From Dongia_B soli (GTDB taxonomy: Bacteria; Pseudomonadota; Alphaproteobacteria; Dongiales; Dongiaceae), in NCBI RefSeq assembly GCF_034044715.1, contig NZ_JAXCLW010000002.1, positions 1,116,001 through 1,180,000 of the forward strand: 64,000 nucleotides of DNA, in the 5' to 3' direction. The notes beneath the pieces are model-generated. The model did no database searches, was not told where the DNA came from, and saw only the letters and a list, made by a program, of their open reading frames with translations. The translations under genes were made by a program, and so were the position numbers. Positions 35,602 to 44,472 of the stretch are shown piece after piece. Position 1 is the stretch's first letter. Every line of letters begins with the position of its first letter.

Positions 35602-36159
35602 GGCTTCCCCGCCGGTTACGGATGTAGCACCCAAAGTGCAGCAACGCGGTAAGATGCCTCAATAGGAACTATAGCAGATGCCGCTGCTATGAGCATTTCA
35701 ATAAGGGACGTCGCCATGCGGGACACCTCGACATGGCAACCGACCGAAACTCGTCATTTCACCCGCCAATGGCGATGGACAGATCCGGCTTGCGATGCTC
35801 GGAACAAGGCAGGGCGACCGGCGCCGAGGGCGTATCGTGATCACTACCACAGGGCTCGCGACGTTTCGGGAGGGGTGGCGTTTCTGGCAGACGGGAAGAC
35901 CACCCCAATACGGCCTGCGGCCAGTCGAAGGTGGCAGGGTCGCGCTAAGCCCTTTTGACGCCCGCTTATGACGAGCGCCTCGGTTCCCTGGAAGATTGAT
36001 CCACCGCAGAAAGCCCGCCGCCAGGAAACTAACTGTAACGAAAGTCCCGCCGCGGCAACGCGGTCGCACTTCGTTAATTTCTGGAACATTCGGCGATACC
36101 TGGTGTTGGCTTACGTCGGCGTCTTAGCTTACGTCGGCAAGCTCAAGATAGGTTCTCTG
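35602..36159. other. Intergenic region, no supported gene
   Basis: 558 bases between divergent genes. Several short frames exist on both strands but none has a Shine-Dalgarno plus recognisable sequence. An exact 12-base direct repeat (GCTTACGTCGGC at 36109-36120 and 36127-36138) lies shortly before the DUF2231 gene and could be a regulator site. Confidence 0.5.
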
Positions 36160-36639
36160 ATGCAAGCTCATAATCGCTCCTCGAACTATTCTCCCGCCGG
36201 CGGCCCCCGCTCAACAGTGACGATCGCCAAGCGTCCCATTCATCCGATGCTCGTCCCCTTCCCCATCGTGTGCTTCATCGGCACGCTGATTACCGATATC
36301 GCCTACTGGCAGACGGGCAATATCACTTGGTCGAATTTTTCCGCTTGGCTGCTGACATTCGGCATTGTGCTGGGCGCCCTGGCTGCCATCGCCGGCCTGA
36401 TCGATTTCCTTAGCAACCGGATAATCCGCAACCACAAAGCCGCCTGGATACATATGATCGGCAACGGCATCGCCTGGATCCTCGCGGTCATCAACGCTTT
36501 CGTTCACACCCATGATGCCTGGACCTCAGTCGTCCCCACCGGTCTCATTCTTTCAGCCGTGGTGGTGCTCATTCTCTTGTTCACCGCTTGGGCAGGCTGG
36601 TCGCTGGTTTATCGACATGGTGTGGGAGTGGCTGAATGA
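36160..36639 (+). CDS. DUF2231 membrane protein
   Basis: A 159-residue protein with four membrane segments after a soluble start. IHPMLVPFPIVCFIGTLITDIAYW is the family hallmark (His-Pro with a following Asp), then ALAAIAGLIDFL, HMIGNGIAWILAVINAFVH and LILSAVVVLILLFTAWAGW. The conserved histidines may bind haem or metal, but function is unknown. ATG 36160 was chosen because the longer frame adds 64 unlike residues. Its stop overlaps the next start (ATGA), so it forms an operon with the dehydrogenase. Confidence 0.8.
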   Translation: MQAHNRSSNYSPAGGPRSTVTIAKRPIHPMLVPFPIVCFIGTLITDIAYWQTGNITWSNFSAWLLTFGIVLGALAAIAGLIDFLSNRIIRNHKAAWIHMIGNGIAWILAVINAFVHTHDAWTSVVPTGLILSAVVVLILLFTAWAGWSLVYRHGVGVAE

Positions 36640-37985
36640 TGGCGACCGGTCTTTCCAGAAAACAAGGACTCTGCACCACCGCTCTCGCCTCAATCTGCCT
36701 TGTCACGTTGACAGGGTGTTGGGATGACGGTCGCGATCCCAAGGAGCAGATCGGTGCCAATCCGAAACTGCCAGAGCAGCAGGAATATCTGTTCCCACCG
36801 ATGCATCTGGCGTCAGTCGTCGGCTGGAAGAACGGCGAGACGCCGACTGTGCCGCAAGGCCTGCAAGTCAAGGCGATTGCCACCGGCCTTGCACATCCAC
36901 GCTCGCTCTATGTCCTGCCGAACGGCGATATCCTGGTGGTGGAATCGCAAAAGCCCGAAGGCGAACCGATCGAGCGGCCGAAGGATATTGTCATGGGCTG
37001 GGTCGAAAGCCTGGTGACATCCGGAGGCGATGAACGCGGCAAGGAGAGCAACCGCATCACATTGCTGCGCGACACCAATGGCGACGGGATGCCGGATCAA
37101 CAAAGTGTCTTTCTCGATCACCTAAACTCGCCTTTCGGCGTCGCTTTGGTCGGCAACGATCTCTACGTCGCCAATACCGATGCGATCATGCATTACACCT
37201 ATAATCCCGGCGACACGAAGATCACCTCGCCCGGCACGTTGTTGACGGAGCTGCCCGGGGGTCCGATCGATCACCACTGGACCAAGAGCCTGACGGCAAG
37301 CAAGGACGGGACGCTGCTCTATGTCGGCGTCGGGTCGAACAGCAATATTACGGAAAATGGCCTTGAGGCGGAAAAGAACCGCGCCGATATCCTGGAAGTC
37401 GACCGGGCCAGCGGCCGGTGGCGCATCTTCGCCAGTGGCTTGCGCAACCCGAACGGCCTTTCCTGGGAACCGCAGACCGGCGCACTCTGGACCGTGGTTA
37501 ATGAGCGCGACGAATTAGGCCCCGACCTGGTACCGGATTATATGACCTCCGTAAAAGACGGGGCGTTCTACGGCTGGCCCTATAGCTATTACGGCCAGCA
37601 TGTCGATCCGCGTGTCCACCCGCAGCGGCCGGATCTGGTGGCGAAGGCCATTGCACCGGATTACGCGCTGAGTTCGCATGTCGCACCTTTGGGCATGGTT
37701 TTCTATACCGGCGACAATCTGCCGGAGACCTATCGCGGCGGTGCATTCATCGGCGAACATGGCAGTTGGGATCGGCCCGACCTCAATGGCTATAAGGTGG
37801 TCTTCGTTCCTTTCAAGGACGGCAAGCCGAGCGGCATGGCGCAGGATTTCGTCACCGGCTTCCTCAATGCCGATAACGAAGCCCGCGGTCGTCCGGTCGG
37901 TCTTGCAGTCGACAAGACCGGCGGGCTGCTGATTGCGGACGATAGCGGGAATACCGTCTGGCGGGTGACGGCAGCCGGCAAGTGA
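36636..37985 (+). CDS. Sorbosone-dehydrogenase/PQQ-glucose-dehydrogenase-like lipoprotein
   Basis: A 449-residue six-bladed beta-propeller protein with a lipoprotein signal (LASICLVTLTGC, Cys about 28). Propeller motifs include GLAHPRSLYVLPNGDILVVES, LNSPFGVALVGNDLYVANTD, SGLRNPNGLSWEPQTGALWTVVNERDELG and GEHGSWDRPDLNGYKVVFVPF. The family contains soluble PQQ-dependent sugar/aldehyde dehydrogenases (L-sorbosone dehydrogenase). PQQ use is inferred. Cotranslated with the DUF2231 protein, which could be its membrane partner. Confidence 0.85.
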   Translation: MMATGLSRKQGLCTTALASICLVTLTGCWDDGRDPKEQIGANPKLPEQQEYLFPPMHLASVVGWKNGETPTVPQGLQVKAIATGLAHPRSLYVLPNGDILVVESQKPEGEPIERPKDIVMGWVESLVTSGGDERGKESNRITLLRDTNGDGMPDQQSVFLDHLNSPFGVALVGNDLYVANTDAIMHYTYNPGDTKITSPGTLLTELPGGPIDHHWTKSLTASKDGTLLYVGVGSNSNITENGLEAEKNRADILEVDRASGRWRIFASGLRNPNGLSWEPQTGALWTVVNERDELGPDLVPDYMTSVKDGAFYGWPYSYYGQHVDPRVHPQRPDLVAKAIAPDYALSSHVAPLGMVFYTGDNLPETYRGGAFIGEHGSWDRPDLNGYKVVFVPFKDGKPSGMAQDFVTGFLNADNEARGRPVGLAVDKTGGLLIADDSGNTVWRVTAAGK

Positions 37986-38002
37986 TCCCTTGACCGCGCC
38001 AA

Positions 38003-38650
38003 TCAGTCATCGGCTTTGGGCGCGTAAACATCCTGGGGCTCGTCAAAGCCTTTGACGCGGAAACGGCCGATAAAGCGCGTGTTACCAAGACCAAGTCGGC
38101 GGGCGAAGACTTTGGAGACGAGGATCGGCTGCTTGGTCAGGTGACAGAGCTTTTCCAGCCGGCTGGTGAGATTGACGGCGGGGCCGATCACCGTAAGCGT
38201 GCAGCTTCTACCGGCACCGATCGCGCCATACGAGACTTCGCCCGCATGCAGCGCAATGCCGGCTTGCAGGATACGGCCGGCGACCGGTTCAAGATGCAGA
38301 CGGTGTTGAATCAACAGCGCCGCCTCGATGGCGTTTTTGCAGCTATTGCCGCCGCGTTCGGCAAAGCGGAAGACGGCAAGGATGCCATCGCCGATAAGCT
38401 GGACGACCTCGCCCCCGAACGCCTCGATCACCGGCACGACCAGGCGAAAATAGCCGCAAAGCAACTCGATAAGCTTCTCCTGCGACAAACGGTTCGATAG
38501 ATCGGTAAACTGCCGAAGGTCGCAGAACATGATAACGGCTTCAATCTGCCTCACAGCCGGCAAAGTCGCTTCGGACAGGCAGAGATCGCCCTTGTTGACG
38601 CCGCGCAGGCCCGATAGGTAACAGTGGAGCCGATTGCTGTTGTCGATCAT
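38003..38650 (-). CDS. Class III adenylate/guanylate cyclase
   Basis: A 215-residue protein that is almost only a cyclase homology domain (about 33-200). MFCDLRQFTDLSNRLS carries the first metal Asp, GGEVVQLIGDGILAVF the second, and IGPAVNLTSRLEKLC the transition-state Asn/Arg region. No sensor domain or membrane segment. It may feed the cyclic-nucleotide-binding proteins of the cell, such as the Popeye-like protein at 2744. Converges with the dehydrogenase gene. Confidence 0.85.
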   Translation of the reverse strand: MIDNSNRLHCYLSGLRGVNKGDLCLSEATLPAVRQIEAVIMFCDLRQFTDLSNRLSQEKLIELLCGYFRLVVPVIEAFGGEVVQLIGDGILAVFRFAERGGNSCKNAIEAALLIQHRLHLEPVAGRILQAGIALHAGEVSYGAIGAGRSCTLTVIGPAVNLTSRLEKLCHLTKQPILVSKVFARRLGLGNTRFIGRFRVKGFDEPQDVYAPKADD

Positions 38651-38698
38651 CTCATCTTTCCATCCTCGTCACTTCCTGATGTGCTGCTTTCACAAGGA

Positions 38699-39544
38699 TC
38701 ATGCGCGGCTGTAGTTCGGCCTCACATAGGCCTTGGTGAAATGCGCCCGCATGTAGTTCCGGTAGGAGTGAGCACTCGGCATGTTGGCCGGTGAAGGCTC
38801 TCCGGTTTCGGCCGTGAAGCCCGTGACGCCCGCATTCATGCCGCCGGCAATCCGGCAATTGATCAGCGCCGTTTGCGCGCCGCGCCCGCGATGTGGCGCC
38901 AAGGTCGCATCTATCCCCATCCATGCCCATTGCGTCGCCTGATACATCGCACCGCAGGCGACGGGATGTGTTCCGTCATATGCGAGATAACAGCGCCACC
39001 CGGGGCGTCCGACCAAAGCGGAAAACCATGGCACGACCGAATATGGCAGGCCGAAGCCGAAAGCGACGACGAAGCCGAAGCTACCAGCTTCGTTGACGTC
39101 GATTTCACGGATCTCCAGCCCGGAGGTTTGGGAAATTGCGGGCGCCGCACTTGGCGTATATTCGAATTTCGCCCATCCGCTGCCGCTGCGGTCGAAGGCG
39201 CGTTTCTTCATCCAACGTTCCACCCTGGTTGCACCCTCCCCCGGCGGTAATTGGAACACCCAGCCCGGACTTGCATGGGCGTCGAGCCAATCGAAGGCCC
39301 AATCGAGCTGCGATCCCGTTGCCGGCTGATCGATATTGAAACCGAAAGCCCGATTGAATTCGGGAATTTGAATGCCGCTATGGGCGAGCAATGCGCATCC
39401 GTCGAGTTTCGCGGACTGTACCGAGGCCGCGGCCGCATAGGTAGAGGGTACGGCGACGAATATGTCCAACCAAGCGTCCCGCTCGACCCGTTCGATCGCA
39501 AGTCTGTTGGGAGACGATTTCGAGGTGTTCGCGCTATCCATCAT
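38699..39544 (-). CDS. GNAT-family N-acetyltransferase
   Basis: A 281-residue protein. The N-terminal half has an atypical domain (YAAAASVQSAKLDGCALLAHSG). The C-terminal GNAT fold contains the acetyl-CoA loop ATLAPHRGRGAQTALINCRIAGG and the end segment GFTAETGEPSPANMPSAHSYR. The acceptor is unknown. Two consecutive ATG codons (39544, 39541) are possible starts. It lies 48 bases upstream of the cyclase on the same strand and may share its transcript. Confidence 0.8.
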   Translation of the reverse strand: MMDSANTSKSSPNRLAIERVERDAWLDIFVAVPSTYAAAASVQSAKLDGCALLAHSGIQIPEFNRAFGFNIDQPATGSQLDWAFDWLDAHASPGWVFQLPPGEGATRVERWMKKRAFDRSGSGWAKFEYTPSAAPAISQTSGLEIREIDVNEAGSFGFVVAFGFGLPYSVVPWFSALVGRPGWRCYLAYDGTHPVACGAMYQATQWAWMGIDATLAPHRGRGAQTALINCRIAGGMNAGVTGFTAETGEPSPANMPSAHSYRNYMRAHFTKAYVRPNYSRA

Positions 39545-39793
39545 TCTAGTGCTTTCTCACTCTCCTGACGTTTCATGCCGGACATTCGGACCTCCCGTTG
39601 AGAATATTTATTCCCGCTTAATCGCCACATTGCAGGAGAATAAAGCGCGATATGCGAGGCGTGATCGGGCGCGCGCGATCACGGGCGCTCTAATCGTCAA
39701 TCGGCGCCAACTGGATTCAGGTCGAGACGATAGCTCGGGGGACGGTGAGTGATTTGCAGGCCGGGCGATGAAAGGCGGTCTGCGGCAATAGGT

Positions 39794-40237
39794 CTAATGC
39801 TGAAGGACGACGTTGCTTCCTGGTTTCCCGAGCTGGTCGATGACGAGCAACTTGACGGGCTCCGTTCCGATATTTTCCGCATGATGCCACTGATCGATCG
39901 CCTCGATGATCGGTTGGCCGCTTTTGTAGGTTTCGCTCTTGCCGGTCACCGTATTGGTGACGCGCAGCTCTCCTGAAAGCATATAGCCATATCGTGGATA
40001 AGGGTGCTTGTGTTCCGGAAGCTTGGCGCCGGCCGGAATTTCATACATGGAGAAAACAACAGTTGGATCCTTGGGCAGGACAATCGGCTGGCCGGAAGAG
40101 GTGACATCGGTCGATAACAGCGGCTGCACCACCACCTTCCCGGCCGCTTCCTCGCCATTGGCAGCATATGCCACCGAGATAGCGCCAAGCGCAAAGCCAG
40201 TCCCCACAAGAATCCGTTTCGCAATACGCCCCTGCAT
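39794..40237 (-). CDS. Secreted cupin-domain protein
   Basis: A 147-residue protein with a signal peptide (ILVGTGFALGAISVAYA) and one small cupin barrel. Metal-type residues are in EIPAGAKLPEHKHPYPRYGYMLSGEL (two His, Tyr) and AIDQWHHAENIG. Function unknown; such cupins bind small ligands or metals in the periplasm. ATG 40237 with AAAGGA 8 bases upstream is preferred to the preceding in-frame GTG. Confidence 0.78.
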   Translation of the reverse strand: MQGRIAKRILVGTGFALGAISVAYAANGEEAAGKVVVQPLLSTDVTSSGQPIVLPKDPTVVFSMYEIPAGAKLPEHKHPYPRYGYMLSGELRVTNTVTGKSETYKSGQPIIEAIDQWHHAENIGTEPVKLLVIDQLGKPGSNVVLQH

Positions 40238-40596
40238 CACAAGTCCTTTGTGTCAGTTACATGACTTCGGCAAACGCCGTTACCTGCAGCCAGGATGGAT
40301 GCGCGTCGCATGACGTTCCCCTGGATCATCATTGCGCGGGTTCCACCCTTTGGATCTGCTATCGGCGTATGTCGTCTTGATGGTACGCAGTTCAAGCCTG
40401 CCGCCCAGCTCGGGAATGAAAATTTGCGGACATCGCACAAGTGCTTTTGATCCGCAGACAATACGATTCTGCCGCAAGAATCGCGCGACCAACAGCAAAA
40501 AGATCGGCAAAGGGCGCGAATGTGATCGCAATCACCGCGGGCAACCGCCGAGCTATCCGAGGCAATAGGCCGGCGTCGCACCTGCCGGGAAATAAC
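40238..40596. other. Intergenic region, nothing recognised
   Basis: 359 bases between the cupin start and the stop of the oxidase beta-like gene, both on the minus strand. It presumably holds the cupin promoter. Short minus-strand frames here have no family resemblance and no convincing ribosome-binding site. Confidence 0.5.
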
Positions 40597-41787
40597 CTAA
40601 TTCTTCGCCAAGACGATGCCGGCCTCGGCAACCGGCTTGCCGCGATCGAAGCGATCGATCGCAAACGGTCGCATCCGGCTGTCAATGTCGCCTGTCGCAA
40701 TCGCTTTTGCCAGCAACAATCCGGCGCCGGGTGCACCTGCGAAACCGTAAGACCAGCCGGCGCTGAACCAGAGGTCCTTGAGATCGGGATGTTCGCCGAG
40801 CAGCGGACCGAAATCCGATGATACGTGGATCATGCCTGCCCAGTGCCGCAGCACGCGCACTTCCGCCAGCTGGGGAAACATGTCGAGATAGACTTTCGCG
40901 GTCGCCGCCATGACTGGCAGATCCGTCGCCAGCGACATACGCGGCCGCTCGGGCACCTCGGTGCCGCCGACGATTTCGCCGCGCGATGTCTGGTGAAAAT
41001 AGGCCAGGCTGTCGATCAGGGCCAAAGCCGGCTTGATCAGCGGACGGATCGGCTCCAGCGCCATGGCTTCGATCCGCATGGAATAGCCGTCGAGCTTGGT
41101 ACCGGCGAGATCGGCAAGCTGTAAGTTTTGCCCACCGGCAGCGACCACAACCGTCCCGGCGTCGATGCGGTACTGACCCACATAAACGGCCGATGCGCGT
41201 CCGCCGGTTCGATCGAAAGCGGTGACGGCGGTGCGATAAAAAACCTGCACACCGTTCCGCTCACACGCCGCGCGCAAGCCTTTCATGGCGGCGTGATGCG
41301 GTGCAACGCCGCCATCCGGTAGATGCAAGGTCGCCGCAACGCGGCGGTGATTGATCGCCGGCAAATGGCGCGGCAGCTCCTCCCGGGAAACAAAATAAGA
41401 GTGGACACCAAGGTCCCGGTGCACATCGGCGGCGCGTTCCAGCATGGCTGCCGTCTCCGCCCGCTCCGCGATCATGCTGTAGCCGCGCTTGGTGAACATG
41501 ACGTTCTCGCCGAGCTTTCTGGAGAGCCGGCTCCATTCATCGCAGGAGAGCTTGAACAATTCGGTCCATTCAGGTCCGCCAAAGCCCGGGCGAATGAGCG
41601 TGCCGTTCCGCCCGGAGGCGCCACCCTGCCAATAGCCGGCATCGAGAACGAGAATGTCTTTGATGCCGAATGTTGTCAGATAAAAGGCGCAGCATAGACC
41701 CTGGATGCCACCGCCGACGATGACGACAGAAGCTTTTTTGGGCAGGGATGCATTTATCGCCATCGTGCCCATCGGTTTCCCGCTCAT
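40597..41787 (-). CDS. FAD-dependent oxidoreductase, sarcosine/opine oxidase beta-like subunit
   Basis: A 396-residue DAO-family flavoprotein. The Rossmann motif VVIVGGGIQGLCCAFYL is near residue 21, followed by VLDAGYWQGGASGRNGTLIR where the GASGRNG stretch is typical of SoxB/OoxB/HcnC. The C-terminus carries FSAGWSYGFAGAPGAGLLLAKAI. It oxidises a secondary amine such as an opine, sarcosine or proline derivative. ATG 41787 overlaps the stop of the partner gene (ATGA). Works with the alpha-like subunit next door. Confidence 0.85.
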   Translation of the reverse strand: MSGKPMGTMAINASLPKKASVVIVGGGIQGLCCAFYLTTFGIKDILVLDAGYWQGGASGRNGTLIRPGFGGPEWTELFKLSCDEWSRLSRKLGENVMFTKRGYSMIAERAETAAMLERAADVHRDLGVHSYFVSREELPRHLPAINHRRVAATLHLPDGGVAPHHAAMKGLRAACERNGVQVFYRTAVTAFDRTGGRASAVYVGQYRIDAGTVVVAAGGQNLQLADLAGTKLDGYSMRIEAMALEPIRPLIKPALALIDSLAYFHQTSRGEIVGGTEVPERPRMSLATDLPVMAATAKVYLDMFPQLAEVRVLRHWAGMIHVSSDFGPLLGEHPDLKDLWFSAGWSYGFAGAPGAGLLLAKAIATGDIDSRMRPFAIDRFDRGKPVAEAGIVLAKN

Positions 41788-43253
41788 CTGTCGGGCTCCA
41801 CCAGGTCGTGCAGCCCGGCCGCCTGGGCGACCGTGATCGCGCGGCGCGGCGCCCGGTGGCTCGGCCGCGCAAATTCCGTCGGATGCCGTCCGAGGCGGCT
41901 GGCCAGCACGGCGATCATGCTGTCCCAGCAGGGAAAGCCCTGGCACGGCCCCATGCCGCAAGAGGTCAGCCGCTTCAGGACTTCCGGATCGGTTTCGCCG
42001 GCATCGATATGCATGAGGAGCTCGCCGGCGGTCACATCCATGCACGGACAGATGAGAACGTCATCGGACAAGTCCGCAGGAACGGCGATGTCTTCATCAA
42101 CCTCTCCTGCTGCTCCCACCACGCGGAGGTTTCCCATGGCTTCCGTCGAAACCAGTTGCAGCAGGCCTGCCGATTGCGTCTGGAAAATGAGATTGGGATC
42201 CCTGTGCCACGGCCCCGCATGCACAACCGCATCGCAAGCCACGGTCGCACCGATCTCGATCGAGGTGACATTGGTCCGGCCGTTGATGCGGGTCAGCTTG
42301 GCGACATCGCCGACATGAACGACATTCACGCCCAGCGAGGTCAAGCGCTTGGCGATGAGCGTCTGCACGCCGCTCCCCACAACGGCCACCGCCTTGCCCG
42401 GCGCAACGCCGTGGTCATGCGCCATCACCAGCGCCGCCTGGGCATCCATCACGCCGGGCACATGGCTGCCGGGAACCAGCGGCGGGATCGACCGCCGGCC
42501 GGTTGCTAGGACGATCTCCTGGGCATCGAAAGCGATCGCGCCCTGATCGTGGCGATGCGGTGCGCCAACCAGCAGCGCGCCCTGGCGATAGCTGCCGAAC
42601 AACTCGATGCCGGTGAAGACCGAGACGCGGTCATCGATGGCATCCTGCTCAACGCCGCAAGCCGCTGCATATCGGCCGCAAATATGTCCGCGCGTCACGA
42701 TGGCGACCTTCTTGCCCGCGGCGGCAGCCTCGTTCGCCGCCTGCCGTCCGGCGGGGCCGCCACCGACCACGACCACATCATATTGAACGCGCCGGCCGGG
42801 TCGTATTGCCGACGGCAGGCTCGGCAGCGGCGGCGGTGACATGCCCGCCAAATGCGCCATCAGTCTTTCCCAAAGGTGATAGCCGCGCTTGCCCTGTGGG
42901 GTCCATTCGGCATGTTCGAAGCCGCCATAGAGGGCTTCCGCCGGCACCAATTGGGCAGCCTTCAGCAGATCGAACCTCGCGGAGGGCCAGACATTTTGCG
43001 CTTCGACACGCGTGCCCTGTCCGACCGGTTCCAAATCGAGCCTGACATTCGGGCGTCCATCGACCCGCGCCAGCACGCCGGCAATATAACTGCCGGAATG
43101 ACCCAGCGGACGGTGGAGCTTCCGCGACCTCGCGATCACGCCCATGCCATGGCGACGCAAAGCCGCCGCGATCGGCTCGCCCAGCCGGCCCGATAGCGGA
43201 TGACCATTCCAATAGAATTCCACGAGCTGCGGATCGGCGCTTTGCCGCGACAT
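41784..43253 (-). CDS. Sarcosine/opine oxidase alpha-like subunit (ferredoxin-fold + FAD + BFD-like domains)
   Basis: A 489-residue protein. Residues 8-95 resemble the Fer2_4 domain of SoxA/OoxA but contain no cysteine, so no cluster there. A NAD/FAD oxidoreductase core starts with VVVVGGGPAGRQAANEAA (about 160) and has a second GxGxxG at 292. The C-terminal A3/BFD-like part has C402, C404, C432 and C437 (CPCMDVTAGEL, SCGMGPCQGFPC), able to hold a [2Fe-2S] cluster. GGGAGG precedes the ATG. Together with the beta-like subunit this resembles octopine/nopaline oxidase or D-hydroxyproline dehydrogenase. Confidence 0.82.
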   Translation of the reverse strand: MSRQSADPQLVEFYWNGHPLSGRLGEPIAAALRRHGMGVIARSRKLHRPLGHSGSYIAGVLARVDGRPNVRLDLEPVGQGTRVEAQNVWPSARFDLLKAAQLVPAEALYGGFEHAEWTPQGKRGYHLWERLMAHLAGMSPPPLPSLPSAIRPGRRVQYDVVVVGGGPAGRQAANEAAAAGKKVAIVTRGHICGRYAAACGVEQDAIDDRVSVFTGIELFGSYRQGALLVGAPHRHDQGAIAFDAQEIVLATGRRSIPPLVPGSHVPGVMDAQAALVMAHDHGVAPGKAVAVVGSGVQTLIAKRLTSLGVNVVHVGDVAKLTRINGRTNVTSIEIGATVACDAVVHAGPWHRDPNLIFQTQSAGLLQLVSTEAMGNLRVVGAAGEVDEDIAVPADLSDDVLICPCMDVTAGELLMHIDAGETDPEVLKRLTSCGMGPCQGFPCWDSMIAVLASRLGRHPTEFARPSHRAPRRAITVAQAAGLHDLVEPDR

Positions 43254-43374
43254 CGTTCCTCCCCTTCAGGCACCCAGCTCGACATCGCGTCGATCAGTTC
43301 CGATATTCACATTTCTGGTTTGAGCCGGACTCGGTGTCGCAATCCTAATCCAACAACCGACTGGTTCAACGGAA

Positions 43375-43392
43375 ATTTCATTTAAATGAAAT
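43375..43392. promoter_or_regulatory. 18-bp perfect palindrome, candidate operator
   Basis: ATTTCATTTAAATGAAAT is self-complementary over all 18 bases and lies 122 bases upstream of the oxidase alpha-like gene. Its size and dyad symmetry suit a dimeric regulator (GntR, TetR or MarR type); none is encoded next to it. Confidence 0.45.
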
Positions 43393-43599
43393 CTGTTCAT
43401 CTGTTTTCAGGCATGCGGGTGTCTCCAGGAAGCTACGAGATTATATAATGCGCCTCATAAACCGAGATTCCAGAGCCGCTAACTCATTGAATTACCGAAC
43501 AGCAGGTTCTCTTAAATTGAGACTGACACAGCCCTATAATTGAGATTTGTTTCATCCGCACATTCATTTAAGGAGATCATCCAGCGCTTTAGATTAATG

Positions 43600-43647
43600 A
43601 TGTGATCGGCGACCACGAGGCGTCATTGCCTCGACTGTCGATCACAT
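43600..43647 (+). other. Nested hairpin upstream of the lactonase-like pseudogene
   Basis: A 9-bp outer stem (ATGTGATCG/CGATCACAT, 43600-43608 and 43639-43647) encloses a 5-bp inner stem (GAGGC/GCCTC, 43617-43621 and 43628-43632). It lies about 90 bases before the TTG of the broken gene. Its role is unknown. Confidence 0.4.
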
Positions 43648-43737
43648 GCAGCCATCGCAGAGTGCCTATAAGAGAGCCCATGGCGGCTGGACTGGCATAA
43701 GCACCGCCCTTGACCAACGTCGGGAAAGACAGGCGTC

Positions 43738-44425
43738 TTGAGCGTTCGTTACGAAATCATCGTTCACGGCAACAGGCCGCGCCTGAACGATGACTTTCTG
43801 GACTTGGCAAACGTTACATTAATCCACGCCGCCTCCGGCCCTATGCTGTTCGATATCGGCGGGTATATTTCACGGCTTGGATTGATCAAGCAATTAAACG
43901 AGCGCGGGCTTTAGCCTGCGGATATCAAGACAGTCTCTCTCTTCCCATCTGCATTTCGATCGCGCCCGTAACATAGACCTCTTCCCGAAAGCGCGCTTTA
44001 TTCTGAGTGCACTCGAATGGGAATACGCCAAAAATCCCCATTCCGAGGATATTCTGGTGCCCTGGGGCATTCTCGATCAGCTTGCACGCGGCCGTGTCGA
44101 TCTGATCGACGGTAAAGGCAAAATCGAAGAAAGCATTCGCCATTTCCCGGCACCGGGCCATACCCCGGTAGCCATGCAATCCAGCTGCACATTGAAGACA
44201 AGGGCAAGGTCGTTCTCCGGCGATGCCGTCAAGTACGTGAAGGAAATCATCATCTGCCGTTGCGACATGGCTTTCGGCACGGTCGAGCAAGGAACCGCCA
44301 GCATCGAGCGCATTCTCTGGACAGTGGACTGCATCGTGCCGGGCCATTTCCCGGGGTTGACCAAGCAGCCGAACGGCTCATTCTTGTGGGACGAACCGGC
44401 ACATTTTGATCTTCTGGTGAGATGA
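43738..44425 (+). pseudogene. Broken metallo-beta-lactamase-fold hydrolase (AHL-lactonase-like)
   Basis: Three frames together spell a BlcC/AttM-like lactonase. SVRYEIIVHGNRPRLNDDFL to NERGL ends at a TAG (43912). PADIKTV follows, and after an inserted base near 43935 SHLHFDRARNIDLFPKARF continues, where the usual HxHxDH has Arg for the last His. From about 44165 to 44215 the original AIQLHIEDKGKVVL lies in another frame, then SGDAVKYVKEIII to HFDLLVR at 44425. At least one nonsense codon and three frame changes rule out a functional product. Confidence 0.82.
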
Positions 44426-44472
44426 ATAACTTGAGATTAGCATTACTGACTTCATTTCGTGGTCCTCCGACC

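Larger units (their letters stand above)
43254..43737. other. Divergent AT-rich intergenic region
   Basis: 484 bases between the oxidase pair and the broken lactonase-like gene. The composition is much richer in A/T than surrounding DNA. It holds an 18-bp palindrome and a nested hairpin (both listed separately). No coding frame is supported. Confidence 0.6.

Noticed and set aside
36109..36138. Direct repeat GCTTACGTCGGC before the DUF2231 gene
   Set aside because: Only two copies of 12 bases; could be chance or a regulator site, so mentioned only in the gap note.
39660..39683. Inverted repeat CGTGATCG/CGATCACG as terminator of the cupin gene
   Set aside because: No T-tract on either side and more than 100 bases past the stop; not enough to call.
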